Assembly (NCBI GenBank): GCA_903905455.1
Contig: CAIVGN010000047.1
Span: 1 to 64,000 of the forward strand
Source of the DNA: an uncultured Archangium sp.
GTDB taxonomy: Bacteria > Myxococcota > Myxococcia > Myxococcales > Myxococcaceae
Length of the DNA: 64,000 nt
Direction of reading: 5' to 3'
How positions within the stretch are numbered: the stretch's first letter is position 1; the number at the start of each line of letters is the position of its first letter. Under the pieces are notes generated by a model. The model was not told the DNA's origin and ran no database searches. It saw only the letters and a program-made list of their open reading frames with translations. The translations under genes and the position numbers were made by a program. Positions 46,090 through 53,896 of the stretch are shown here, piece after piece.

Positions 46090-47727
46090 TCAGATGACCA
46101 GCTGCCCCGAGATGGGCAGGGTCATCACCGAGGCCCGGTTCACCCGGCTGTCCTTGACCCAGGCGGCGCCGAACTCCGCGGCGAAGCCGAGGAGCACCCG
46201 GTGCACCATCACCTCGAGCTCGGGACCGCCCACGGCGAGCTTCGCCTGCAGCAGCTCGAGCGCCTTCTGGCCGGCCGAGGCCCGCAGCGCCACGGGGCTG
46301 CCGTCGCCGAAGATGCGCGAGCACAGCTCGGTGAGCTTGAGCTCGGGGAACGGCGCGAGGTCCAGCACCGGGTCGACCTCGGCGCGCGCCACCACCGCCG
46401 CGAAGAGCCGCTGGGGCGTGAGCTCCGAGAGCTTGATGCCGAACCGCGCCACCACCTCCGCGGGGCTCGAGCCGAGCAGCGCCTGGAAGACAGCGCGCTG
46501 CTGGCGCACGCGCTGGAGCATCTGCTCGACCTCGGCGATCTCCCGGCGCGAACGGAACGGCACCGGCTCGGCGCCCGGCACCTTGAGCGCCTTCAAGGGG
46601 CGACGGCGCAGCAGCGCGTTGAGCGTCGCCGTCTCTTCGTCGAGCGCCAGCCAGGTCTCGGCGAAGCGTGAGCCTTCTTCGTGGGCCAGCTTCTCGGCCT
46701 GGCGCTTGAGCCGCAGCGTCAACGAGAACCCGCACTGGAAGAGCGCGCGCAGCGTCGTCTCGCGCACCACGTCGGTGGCGAGGTCGGGGTTGCCGCCCGT
46801 GTAGTGCTCGAGCCCGAGGTCGAGGTAGTCGCGCGCGTGCTCCGAGAGCCGCTTGATGGCGATGGGGTCGCCCGGCTCGGCGTTGTCGGCGACGAGCACG
46901 CAGTTGACGAGGTAGCGCACCTCGCCCTCGAGGTTCTGGCGCTCCACCGCGTCGAGCCCGCGGAAGGCCGCGGCCACGTAGTCGATGTGCCCGGAGGCGA
47001 CGGTCAGCGCGCTGGTCGCCGTGCCCTTCGAGCCCACCTTCTCGGGGTCGACCCAGGCGAAGACCTTCACCGACTCTTCGAGCGGGGGGAACCCGAGGTC
47101 TTCGAGGCGCGAGCGGCGGAACTGGTAGGCCGCCTCCTCGAGCTCGGTCGACGCCTCCCAGCGCACCGCCTCGAGGAAGCGCGAGAGCTCGAAGGGGTTG
47201 TGGGTGGTGAGATCGTAGGTGAGCCGGCGCAGCGCGGCCTCGTCGACGCCGTCGATGCGGAACTCGAGCAGGTACCGCCCCTCGGCCATCTCCATCGTCA
47301 CGCCCTGCGTGTCGACGTCGGGGTTCTCCTCGAGGTCGTGGATGATGGTGAGCTTCTTGTAGAGCAGCTCCAGCACCTCCAGGTCGAGCGAGCGCACCTT
47401 CTTCAGGAAGTCATCGTCGTCTTCGCCCCGGGCGGCGCGCAGCCAGTGCAGCACCTCGAGCGGATCGATGCGGTCGCGCTGCCAGGCGGCGAGGTCGACG
47501 AAGGTGCGAAACTGCTCGGGCGTCGCCAGCTGGACGATCTCCGTCGAGTCCACGAGGCCGACGTCGATGATCGTCGAGTACACGTCCTCGGCGGGCAGCG
47601 AGCGCACCAGCGCCTTGCCGTCGACCTCCTCGAGCATCGCGTCGAGGCGATGCTTGGGGGCCATGTCGGTGAGGCGGCGCACCAACTCCGCACGGCGCAG
47701 CGATCGCTTCTCGTGGGTGGAACTCAC
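46090..47727 (-). CDS. Conserved deltaproteobacterial-type protein of unknown function (DUF6178-like)
   Basis: A 545-residue soluble, largely helical protein. It begins with charged helices (LVRRLTDMAPKHRLDAMLEE) and has SLPAEDVYSTIIDVGLVDST and LLEFRIDGVDEAALRRLTYD. The pattern reminds me of a family I know as DUF6178 from myxobacteria and other former Deltaproteobacteria; this link is from memory and unverified. No catalytic motif, signal peptide or membrane segment is visible. It is convergent with pyrD, 13 bases away. A 40-base gap follows to the propeller lipoprotein gene, coded on the same strand. Confidence 0.7.
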   Translation of the reverse strand: MSSTHEKRSLRRAELVRRLTDMAPKHRLDAMLEEVDGKALVRSLPAEDVYSTIIDVGLVDSTEIVQLATPEQFRTFVDLAAWQRDRIDPLEVLHWLRAARGEDDDDFLKKVRSLDLEVLELLYKKLTIIHDLEENPDVDTQGVTMEMAEGRYLLEFRIDGVDEAALRRLTYDLTTHNPFELSRFLEAVRWEASTELEEAAYQFRRSRLEDLGFPPLEESVKVFAWVDPEKVGSKGTATSALTVASGHIDYVAAAFRGLDAVERQNLEGEVRYLVNCVLVADNAEPGDPIAIKRLSEHARDYLDLGLEHYTGGNPDLATDVVRETTLRALFQCGFSLTLRLKRQAEKLAHEEGSRFAETWLALDEETATLNALLRRRPLKALKVPGAEPVPFRSRREIAEVEQMLQRVRQQRAVFQALLGSSPAEVVARFGIKLSELTPQRLFAAVVARAEVDPVLDLAPFPELKLTELCSRIFGDGSPVALRASAGQKALELLQAKLAVGGPELEVMVHRVLLGFAAEFGAAWVKDSRVNRASVMTLPISGQLVI

Positions 47728-47766
47728 GGCTGTCGCCTATTCCCGCCCGAGGGACGATGTCGAGCG

Positions 47767-49644
47767 CTAGTTGATCCCGCCGCACAGCCACTTCACGTCG
47801 AAGCCGCGGAGCACCGGGGAGGTCTGCCCATCGGCCGAGCGCAGGACGAACTCCACGCGCAGGTACTTCGTGTGCGGCACCCCCACCTGCACCAGGTCGA
47901 CCGGGGAGGTGGTGAAGGGGCCGTAGCGCGTGCCCGACGTCGAGTTGAGCTCGGCCAGGGAGGTGGCGGTCTTCACGTAGACCTGCAGCGAGGTGTTCGC
48001 AGGCACGAGCGCGTCCCAGGTGAGCAGCCGCCACTCGTTGTCGTCGGCGCAGGCGGTGAAGTCCTTGCGGTAGGTGCCGCGCGGCGCGGTGAAGTTGCGC
48101 AGCTGGTAGCCGGTGAAGTCGGAGTACGTGTACAGGCCGGCCGCCTGCTGGGTGGTGCGGGTGATGGCGCCCGTATTCTGGTCGACCTTGGAGGCGTTGC
48201 CCGAATAGTTGTTCACCCACGGGTTGCCCTCGGCGTCGAGGCCCACGCCGATGCTGCCCCCGGTGTTCGCGTCGCTCATGTCGATGAACTGCGCCGCGCC
48301 GAAGGGGATCACCGCGCCGGTCTCGGCGTCAAAACGAATGAGCTGCGCCGTCGAGCCACCGTAGCCCGACATGTACACGCGGCCCGCGGCGTCGGCGGCG
48401 ATGCCCCGGCCCCACTCGAAGGCGGTGTTGGTCTGGCTGCGGTACGAGGTGAAGTCGAACTTGGTCCAGGTGCCGGTGGTGTGATCGTAGCGGCACGCGT
48501 AGGCCCCCAGGGACCACCCCGGCAGCCACACCCGGTTCCGGCCGTCGATGGCGATGCCGTAGGCCTGGCAGGCGGGCGTGTTCTCGATGGTGTCGGAGAG
48601 CAGCGTGCCGCTGAGCGTGTCGATCAACGCCAGGCGCGCGACGCCGGGCATCACCACCCACAGCCGCTGCAGGCGATCGACGATCGCGCCGTACGGACCG
48701 AAGCCGATCTGGATGTAGGGCAGCCCGCCGGGGGCCACCGGGAGCAGCTCACCGTTGGCCGAGCTGAGCTTGTACATGCGCTTCTCGAAGTAGATGCCCA
48801 ACCACACGTCGCCGGCCGTGCCCTCGATGCCCGCGGACACCGCGAGCGCCCGCCCCGCGACGTCGCCGGCCACCGCCGAGCCCACGGGCTTGGTGAAGAG
48901 CACGCACTCGTCGTAGGTGTTGGGGTTGGCCATGTCGGCAGGGGTGATCATTTCGCCCGCCGCCGGCGCCGGGTCGATCTTGCCGTCGCCGTTGAGGTCG
49001 CGGCTGGTCTCGATGGTGCCGTTGCCGTTGCGATCGATGCAGGACGAGGGGTCGTTGGCGATCTTCGTCACCGAGCCCTGCTTGCTCATGCCGCGGTTGG
49101 CCACGAAGACGTCGCCGTTGAGGTCGAGGGCCGTCCGGCTGGGGTGCCAGCTCTGATCGGCCATCATGCCGTGCACCGCGCCGCCCGCGCACGGAGGCCC
49201 GGCGCTGTTCGCGCAGTCCCTGGGGATCACCGACCAGTACCGCCCGACTTCCTTGCCGGTGCGGGTGTCGTACTTCGAGACCCAGCCCTGGTCGTCGTTG
49301 GCGATCCACATGAAATAGAACTCGGCCGATCCCTGGTTGAGCACCACGAAGCCGTTGGGGTCGAGCTTGACGCCGTCGCCCTGCCCGCCCAGGCCGCCGT
49401 CGAGGGTGAACGTGCCGGGGCCCACGGGCTCGAACGTCGTCCCGTCGCCCGCGTCGAACTGCGTCGTGCCGCCGCCGGCGCCCGTGCCGCCCCCCTGGGA
49501 GCCACCACCCGCCCCGCCGAGGCCGCCATCACCCGCGCCGACGCCGCCGTCCTGGCCCCTGATGGTGAGGGTGTTGCCGCACGTGCACTGGCACCCCGTG
49601 ATGGAGAGCAGCGCCGCGAGGACCAACCAGGGGGTGTGCTTCAT
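47767..49644 (-). CDS. Beta-propeller lipoprotein with calcium-binding dockerin-like loops
   Basis: A 625-residue exported protein. The signal peptide ends in the lipobox ITGC (cysteine at residue 18). A Gly/Asp-rich flexible leader of about 60 residues follows, as in many myxobacterial surface lipoproteins. The body has propeller-type repeats with VWLGIYFEKRMYKLSSANGE, YGIAIDGRNRVWLPGWS and IGVGLDAEGNPWVNNYSGNA. Near residue 215 a stretch reads DRNGNGTIETSRDLNGDGKI, two calcium-binding loops of the dockerin/EF-hand type. The last 90 residues are a beta-sandwich-like end. It may bind or degrade a polymer outside the cell, but no active site is evident. ATG 49644 gives the signal peptide. Confidence 0.8.
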   Translation of the reverse strand: MKHTPWLVLAALLSITGCQCTCGNTLTIRGQDGGVGAGDGGLGGAGGGSQGGGTGAGGGTTQFDAGDGTTFEPVGPGTFTLDGGLGGQGDGVKLDPNGFVVLNQGSAEFYFMWIANDDQGWVSKYDTRTGKEVGRYWSVIPRDCANSAGPPCAGGAVHGMMADQSWHPSRTALDLNGDVFVANRGMSKQGSVTKIANDPSSCIDRNGNGTIETSRDLNGDGKIDPAPAAGEMITPADMANPNTYDECVLFTKPVGSAVAGDVAGRALAVSAGIEGTAGDVWLGIYFEKRMYKLSSANGELLPVAPGGLPYIQIGFGPYGAIVDRLQRLWVVMPGVARLALIDTLSGTLLSDTIENTPACQAYGIAIDGRNRVWLPGWSLGAYACRYDHTTGTWTKFDFTSYRSQTNTAFEWGRGIAADAAGRVYMSGYGGSTAQLIRFDAETGAVIPFGAAQFIDMSDANTGGSIGVGLDAEGNPWVNNYSGNASKVDQNTGAITRTTQQAAGLYTYSDFTGYQLRNFTAPRGTYRKDFTACADDNEWRLLTWDALVPANTSLQVYVKTATSLAELNSTSGTRYGPFTTSPVDLVQVGVPHTKYLRVEFVLRSADGQTSPVLRGFDVKWLCGGIN

Positions 49645-49678
49645 GGGGCGGCAGTGTCGGGGTACTCCCCACACCCCG

Positions 49679-50284
49679 TCAACCAACGATGCCGAGCAAC
49701 GTCCGCCACACGTCTTCGTGACCGATGCCCTCGACGGCCGAGAAACCGATGAGCGAGTTCTGCGGCAGCTCGAGCTGCTTGCGGATCTTCTCCAGCATGG
49801 GCTTGCGCGCCGACTTGCTCAGGCGGTCCATCTTGGTGGCCACCACGAGAATGCGGGGCGGCTTGTCCTGGAGGAAGTCGAGCATCTCGAGGTCGTCCGG
49901 GGTCGGGCCGATCTCCCCGTCGATGATCGTCACCACCACCTTGAGCGTGTGGCGATTGCCCAGGTAGGTGTTGATCATCGTGTCCCAGTGCATGCGCTCG
50001 GTCTTGGAGACCTTGGCGAAGCCGTAACCGGGCAGGTCGCACAGCCGCAGGGTGCGCTTCTTGGCCCGGTGCTCGAGGGCCACGTCGAAGAAGTTGAGGG
50101 TCTTGGTGCGCCCGGGCGTGTTCGAGACGCGCACCAGCTTGCGCCGGTGGGCCAGGGCGTTGATCATCGACGACTTGCCGACGTTCGAGCGGCCGACGAA
50201 GGCCACCTCGGGGGTCGCCTGGCGGGGGTACTCTTCGAGCTTCGTCGCGGTGGTGACGAACTCGGCAGACAGAACCTTGATCAT
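49679..50284 (-). CDS. engB: Ribosome-biogenesis GTPase EngB/YihA
   Basis: A 201-residue YihA/EngB GTPase needed for late assembly of the 50S ribosomal subunit. The G1 motif is EVAFVGRSNVGKSSMINAL, followed by VSNTPGRTKTLNFFD (switch I/G2), LCDLPGYGFAKVSKTER (G3) and LVVATKMDRLSKSARK (G4), and it ends with SAVEGIGHEDVWRTL (G5). Length and motif order are normal. Its ATG overlaps the stop of the cytochrome gene at 50281-50284, so the two are translated together. A housekeeping gene. Confidence 0.96.
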   Translation of the reverse strand: MIKVLSAEFVTTATKLEEYPRQATPEVAFVGRSNVGKSSMINALAHRRKLVRVSNTPGRTKTLNFFDVALEHRAKKRTLRLCDLPGYGFAKVSKTERMHWDTMINTYLGNRHTLKVVVTIIDGEIGPTPDDLEMLDFLQDKPPRILVVATKMDRLSKSARKPMLEKIRKQLELPQNSLIGFSAVEGIGHEDVWRTLLGIVG

Positions 50285-50799
50285 GGGGCTTTCGCCAGCT
50301 GCCCTGCGCTGGGCGCCGGCTGGAGCGGGATCTGGACCTTCTCGGCCTTGCGCTTCTGGCGCTCCACCGACCAGTGGTCGATGGCCTTGAGCTTGGCGGC
50401 GAAGTCGAAGGGCTTGAGGGAGGGGCTGGCGCCGTCATGGCACCCGCGGCACGACTTTTCGGCGGGGTCGAGGAGGCCCACGAGACGGGCGAGCTCCGGG
50501 TCCTTCATCACGTAGTTGGCCGAGTAATACTGGCCGCCACCGTGGCAGGTCTCGCACGAGACGTGGGCTGACTTCTGGTCGGCCTGGTTGGGCGAGTGGC
50601 ACGACAGGCAGCGCATGTCCTTTTGCTGCTGCACCGAGAGCACGTCACGGCTGCGCGCGTGGGCGCTGGTCTGCCAGGCCGCGTAGGCGTCGGGGTGGCA
50701 GGCCTGGCAGCTCTCGGAGCCGAGGAAGTCGTGACCGATGGCGGCCATGCTCCCACATGCAATCGAGAGGGCGGCGAGACGAGAAAGCAGCAGACGCAT
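50281..50799 (-). CDS. Tetraheme c-type cytochrome
   Basis: A 172-residue protein. The first 25 residues form a hydrophobic export signal; the SIAC at its end resembles a lipobox, so it may be lipid-anchored. Four heme-binding motifs are visible: CQACH, CLSCH, CETCH and CRGCH. ESCQACHPDAYAAWQTSAHA is the opening typical of the NapC/cytochrome c554-like multiheme group. It should carry electrons in the periplasm. The C-terminal 60 residues lack heme and are Lys/Pro-rich. ATG 50799 was chosen since it heads the signal. Its only linked gene is engB, which gives no functional hint. Confidence 0.9.
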   Translation of the reverse strand: MRLLLSRLAALSIACGSMAAIGHDFLGSESCQACHPDAYAAWQTSAHARSRDVLSVQQQKDMRCLSCHSPNQADQKSAHVSCETCHGGGQYYSANYVMKDPELARLVGLLDPAEKSCRGCHDGASPSLKPFDFAAKLKAIDHWSVERQKRKAEKVQIPLQPAPSAGQLAKAP

Positions 50800-50828
50800 C
50801 GCCAGTTGCGTAGCATTGCCCCCCGCCC

Positions 50829-51284
50829 ATGTCGCGCTTCGCGTTGGTCCTGACACTCGCCCCGTTGATGGCATTCGCCAAGCCCTGGCAGGGCATTCTC
50901 CCGGGAGGCTCGAGCAGCCTCGACGTGATCGGCAAGTTCGGCGAGCCCACCAGGCGCGCCACGGCCCGCGGCCAGGAGGTGCTCATCTACACCGGGCAGC
51001 AGGCGATCAAGGGCACGGTGCAGGCCCAGTTCAAGTGCGACCAGACCACCCGGGAAGTGCAGCGCATCGACGTGTACCCCGAGCCGGTGCTCGACATGGC
51101 CGCCATCGAGGGCAGCTACGGCAAGGCCTGCGAGGCCACCGCCGGCGCCGAGCCCTGCTACTGGCGCAAGCAGACGGCGCAGAAGCGTGACTACTTTCTG
51201 TACGCGAAGCTCGGCCTGGCGATCTTCTTCAAGGAAGACGGCAAGACGGTGCTCTCGTTCGCGTTCCTCCCCGCGCAGCTCTGA
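50829..51284 (+). CDS. Secreted protein of unknown function
   Basis: A 151-residue protein with a clear signal peptide (FALVLTLAPLMAFAKP). The mature part has GILPGGSSSLDVIGKFGEPT, then VLIYTGQQAIKGTVQAQFKC and an AKLGLAIFFKEDGKTVLSFA strand pair. It contains three cysteines, which could form a disulfide. I do not recognise it. It is divergent from the cytochrome gene, with only about 30 bases between starts, and lies 12 bases ahead of coaE on the same strand. Confidence 0.75.
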   Translation: MSRFALVLTLAPLMAFAKPWQGILPGGSSSLDVIGKFGEPTRRATARGQEVLIYTGQQAIKGTVQAQFKCDQTTREVQRIDVYPEPVLDMAAIEGSYGKACEATAGAEPCYWRKQTAQKRDYFLYAKLGLAIFFKEDGKTVLSFAFLPAQL

Positions 51285-51296
51285 AGCGCCGAGGCC

Positions 51297-51884
51297 ATGC
51301 GGCTCTACGGGCTGACAGGGGGCATCGCCACCGGTAAGTCGACCGTCTCGGCGATGTTCCGGGCCGAGGGGCTCCCGGTGATCGACGCCGACCTGCTGGC
51401 GCGGGAGGTGGTGGAGCCGGGGCAACCCGCGCTGGCCGACATCGCCGCCCGGTTCCCCGGGGTGATCGGCGCCGACGGCCGGCTCGATCGCAAGAAGCTG
51501 GGCGCGCGCATCTTCGGTGACGCCACCGAGCGCGCCGCCTTGAACGCCCTGACCCACCCCCGCATCCAGGCCCTCGCGCTCGAGCGCACCCAGGCCCTGG
51601 CCGCGGCGGGCGAAGCGGTGGCGCTCTACGACGCGCCGCTGCTCATCGAGAACAAGCTGCAGGAGCGCATGGACGGGGTGATCCTCGTGTGGTGCGCGCC
51701 CTCGGTGCAGCTCGCGCGGTTGATGGCCCGCGACGGACTGAACGAGCCCGAGGCCCGGGCGCGGCTCGCCTCGCAGATGCCCATCGACGAGAAGCGCGCC
51801 TTCGCCACCTGGATCATCGACAACGGCGGCCCGCTCGAGGCCACCCGGGCGCAGGTCAAGCAGGTGATCTCCCACCTCCGGTAG
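51297..51884 (+). CDS. coaE: Dephospho-CoA kinase
   Basis: A 195-residue CoaE that phosphorylates dephospho-CoA in the last step of CoA synthesis. The P-loop is LYGLTGGIATGKSTVSAMFR. The substrate motif is PVIDADLLAREVV, and the lid includes VWCAPSVQLARLMARDGLNE and EARARLASQMPIDEKRAFA. Length and motifs are standard. It ends 14 bases before the SDR gene. Confidence 0.95.
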   Translation: MRLYGLTGGIATGKSTVSAMFRAEGLPVIDADLLAREVVEPGQPALADIAARFPGVIGADGRLDRKKLGARIFGDATERAALNALTHPRIQALALERTQALAAAGEAVALYDAPLLIENKLQERMDGVILVWCAPSVQLARLMARDGLNEPEARARLASQMPIDEKRAFATWIIDNGGPLEATRAQVKQVISHLR

Positions 51885-51898
51885 TAGGGTTTCGCGCC

Positions 51899-53005
51899 GT
51901 GAGCCTCCATGCCTTCGTCACCGGTTACCCCGGCTTCATCGGCAAGCGGCTGGTGCGCTACCTGGCCGAGCAGAACCCCGACGGGCACATCACGCTGCTG
52001 GTGCAGCCCAAGTTCGTCAAGGAGGCGCAGCGCTACGTCGACGAGATCCGCGGCGCGAAGCTCGAGGTGCTGTCCGGCGACATCGTCGACATGCACCTGG
52101 GCCTCGCCGGCCGCGAGTACCAGCGCCTCGTCGACGAGACGACGCACCTCTTTCACCTCGCGGCGGTCAGCTACCTGGGCATGCCCCGCGAGGTCGCCCG
52201 GCGCGTCAACGTCGAGGGTACGCGCAACGTGCTGGAGCTGGGCCGCGAGGCGAAGAAGCTCGAGCGCTTCGTGCACTTCAGCACCTGCTACGTCTCGGGC
52301 GATCGCCTGGGGGTGATCGCCGAAGACGAGCTCGAGCATGGCCAGTCGTTCCGCAACGCCTACGAAGAGACGAAGTACGAGGCCGAGCGCCTGGTGCAGA
52401 AGGCCAAGGCCCACCTGCCGGTCACCATCATTCGCCCCTCGACCGTGGTGGGTGACTCGGCCACCGGGGAGATCGACCGCTTCGAGGGCCCCTACTACCT
52501 CGGCATGCTGCTGGTGCTCTCGCCGCTGGTGCTCCCCCTGCCCCTGCCGGGCAACGGCGTGGCGCCCCTCAACGTGGTGCCGGTGGACTTCGTGGTGCAG
52601 GCCACCTGGTCGCTGGCGCAGAACGCCGCCGCGGTGGGAAAGACGGTGCACCTCGTCGACCCCAACCCCATGAGCGCGCGGCGGGTCTACGAGCTCATCG
52701 CCGAGCGGGCGAACAAGAAGCTGCCGCGCTTCAGCATCTCCGCCAGGGCCACCGACCTGTTCCTGCGCATCCCCGGCGTCGAGAAGGTCGCCCGGCCCCA
52801 GCGGGCGGCGGTCAACTACGTCAACCACCTCGCGCTCTACAACTGCCACGCGGCCCTCGAGCTGCTCGACGGTACCGGCGTGCGGTGCCCGCCGCTGCAG
52901 ACCTATCTCGACAAGCTGATCGACTTCGCGCTGCAGACCTGGAAGGCGCGCAAGGACACCGGGCCCGAGGAGATCGACGACCCGCTCGATCGCCCCGCCC
53001 GCTGA
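51899..53005 (+). CDS. NAD(P)-dependent SDR-family oxidoreductase (fatty acyl-CoA reductase-like)
   Basis: A 368-residue extended short-chain dehydrogenase starting at GTG 51899. The nucleotide motif is FVTGYPGFIGKRLVRYLAEQ and the catalytic pair is in FRNAYEETKYEAERLV (YxxxK). TCYVSGDRLG carries the serine/threonine. This is the male-sterility/thioester-reductase type, which reduces acyl thioesters or modifies long-chain lipids, although other substrates are possible. The C-terminal 120 residues are longer than a plain SDR, with no recognised domain. Two MaoC/Had-type dehydratase genes follow at once, so a fatty-acid or polyketide-related pathway is likely. Confidence 0.85.
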   Translation: MSLHAFVTGYPGFIGKRLVRYLAEQNPDGHITLLVQPKFVKEAQRYVDEIRGAKLEVLSGDIVDMHLGLAGREYQRLVDETTHLFHLAAVSYLGMPREVARRVNVEGTRNVLELGREAKKLERFVHFSTCYVSGDRLGVIAEDELEHGQSFRNAYEETKYEAERLVQKAKAHLPVTIIRPSTVVGDSATGEIDRFEGPYYLGMLLVLSPLVLPLPLPGNGVAPLNVVPVDFVVQATWSLAQNAAAVGKTVHLVDPNPMSARRVYELIAERANKKLPRFSISARATDLFLRIPGVEKVARPQRAAVNYVNHLALYNCHAALELLDGTGVRCPPLQTYLDKLIDFALQTWKARKDTGPEEIDDPLDRPAR

Positions 53006-53021
53006 ATCCCTCGAGGCCCCC

Positions 53022-53414
53022 ATGACCAAGACCTACGCCGTCGGAGACACCTTCACGCTGGTGCGCGAGTGCGACCCCTATCGGCCGACCTACTACGCAG
53101 CCGCGTCGGGCGACTTCAACCCCATCCACATCGATCCCCAGGTCGGCAAGGAAGCGGGCCTGGGCGGGGTGATCCTCCAGGGCCTGTGCACGCTGGGCTG
53201 GGCGGTCGACGCCTTCATCCGCTACCTCGGGGACCCCGGGCGCGTCAGCGGGGTGCGGGTGCGCTTCAGCCGCCCCGTGGCGCCCCTCGACGTGGTCACC
53301 TTCACCGGCAAGGTGATCACCATCGAGAACGGCAAGCTCACCGCCGAGATCGAGGCCACCAACCAGCGCGGCGAAGACGTGCTCAAGGGCGCGCTCGTCG
53401 AAGGGAGGCTCTGA
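53022..53414 (+). CDS. MaoC/HadB-like (3R)-hydroxyacyl dehydratase subunit
   Basis: A 130-residue single hot-dog domain. The hydratase motif ASGDFNPIHIDPQVGKEAGL contains the Asp/His dyad, and GGVILQGLCTLGWAVDAFIR is the central helix. It matches the HadB subunit of two-gene dehydratases that remove water from 3-hydroxyacyl thioesters. The partner HadA-like gene begins within its stop (TGATG at 53412-53416). Its substrate chain length is unknown. Confidence 0.85.
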   Translation: MTKTYAVGDTFTLVRECDPYRPTYYAAASGDFNPIHIDPQVGKEAGLGGVILQGLCTLGWAVDAFIRYLGDPGRVSGVRVRFSRPVAPLDVVTFTGKVITIENGKLTAEIEATNQRGEDVLKGALVEGRL

Positions 53415-53896
53415 TGCCGCTCGACAAGCGCTTCATCGGACGCAGCTACGGGCCCTTCTTCTACGAGGCGGGCCTCGAGAAGATGCGCGAGTTCGCCTAC
53501 GCGGTCGGCGGCGGCGTGCCCTCGACGGGCTTCTCCGCCACCGGCGCCCCGGAGGGCCTGCACCCCTTGCTGCACGACGAGGCCGCGGCGAAGCAGTCTG
53601 CGTGGGGCGCGGTGATCGCCATGCCCAACTTCGCGGTCACCTTCGCCATCGTGCCCTTCGGCAAGGCCTGCACCGACCCCGAGCTCGGGGTGAACCTGCT
53701 GCGGCTGGTGCACGGGGAACAGCGCTTCGAGTTCTTCGAGGTGGTGCGCCCCGGTGACCGGCTGACCACCACGGGGGTGATCACCGACGTCTCGAGCAAG
53801 CGCAGCCTCGACTTCCTCGCGGTGACCACCGAGACGAAGAACCAGCGCGACGAGTTGGTGGTGCGCGCGGTGTGGACCGCGATCATCCGCGGTTGA
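53414..53896 (+). CDS. HadA-like FAS1-type dehydratase subunit
   Basis: A 160-residue hot-dog protein of the HadA type. It has FIGRSYGPFFYEAGLEKMRE, then AVIAMPNFAVTFAIVPFGKA and VHGEQRFEFFEVVRPGDRLT, and lacks the catalytic Asp/His of its partner, as is normal for HadA, which supplies the substrate tunnel. The ATG overlaps the HadB-like stop. The gene is convergent with the TPR protein gene and their ends overlap by 14 bases. Confidence 0.83.
   Translation: MPLDKRFIGRSYGPFFYEAGLEKMREFAYAVGGGVPSTGFSATGAPEGLHPLLHDEAAAKQSAWGAVIAMPNFAVTFAIVPFGKACTDPELGVNLLRLVHGEQRFEFFEVVRPGDRLTTTGVITDVSSKRSLDFLAVTTETKNQRDELVVRAVWTAIIRG

Noticed and set aside
46681-49752. A roughly 1,000-codon open frame on the plus strand
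   Set aside because: It lies opposite two well-supported minus-strand genes and shows only repetitive Val/Glu/His/Arg composition. It is an artefact of GC-skewed codon positions.
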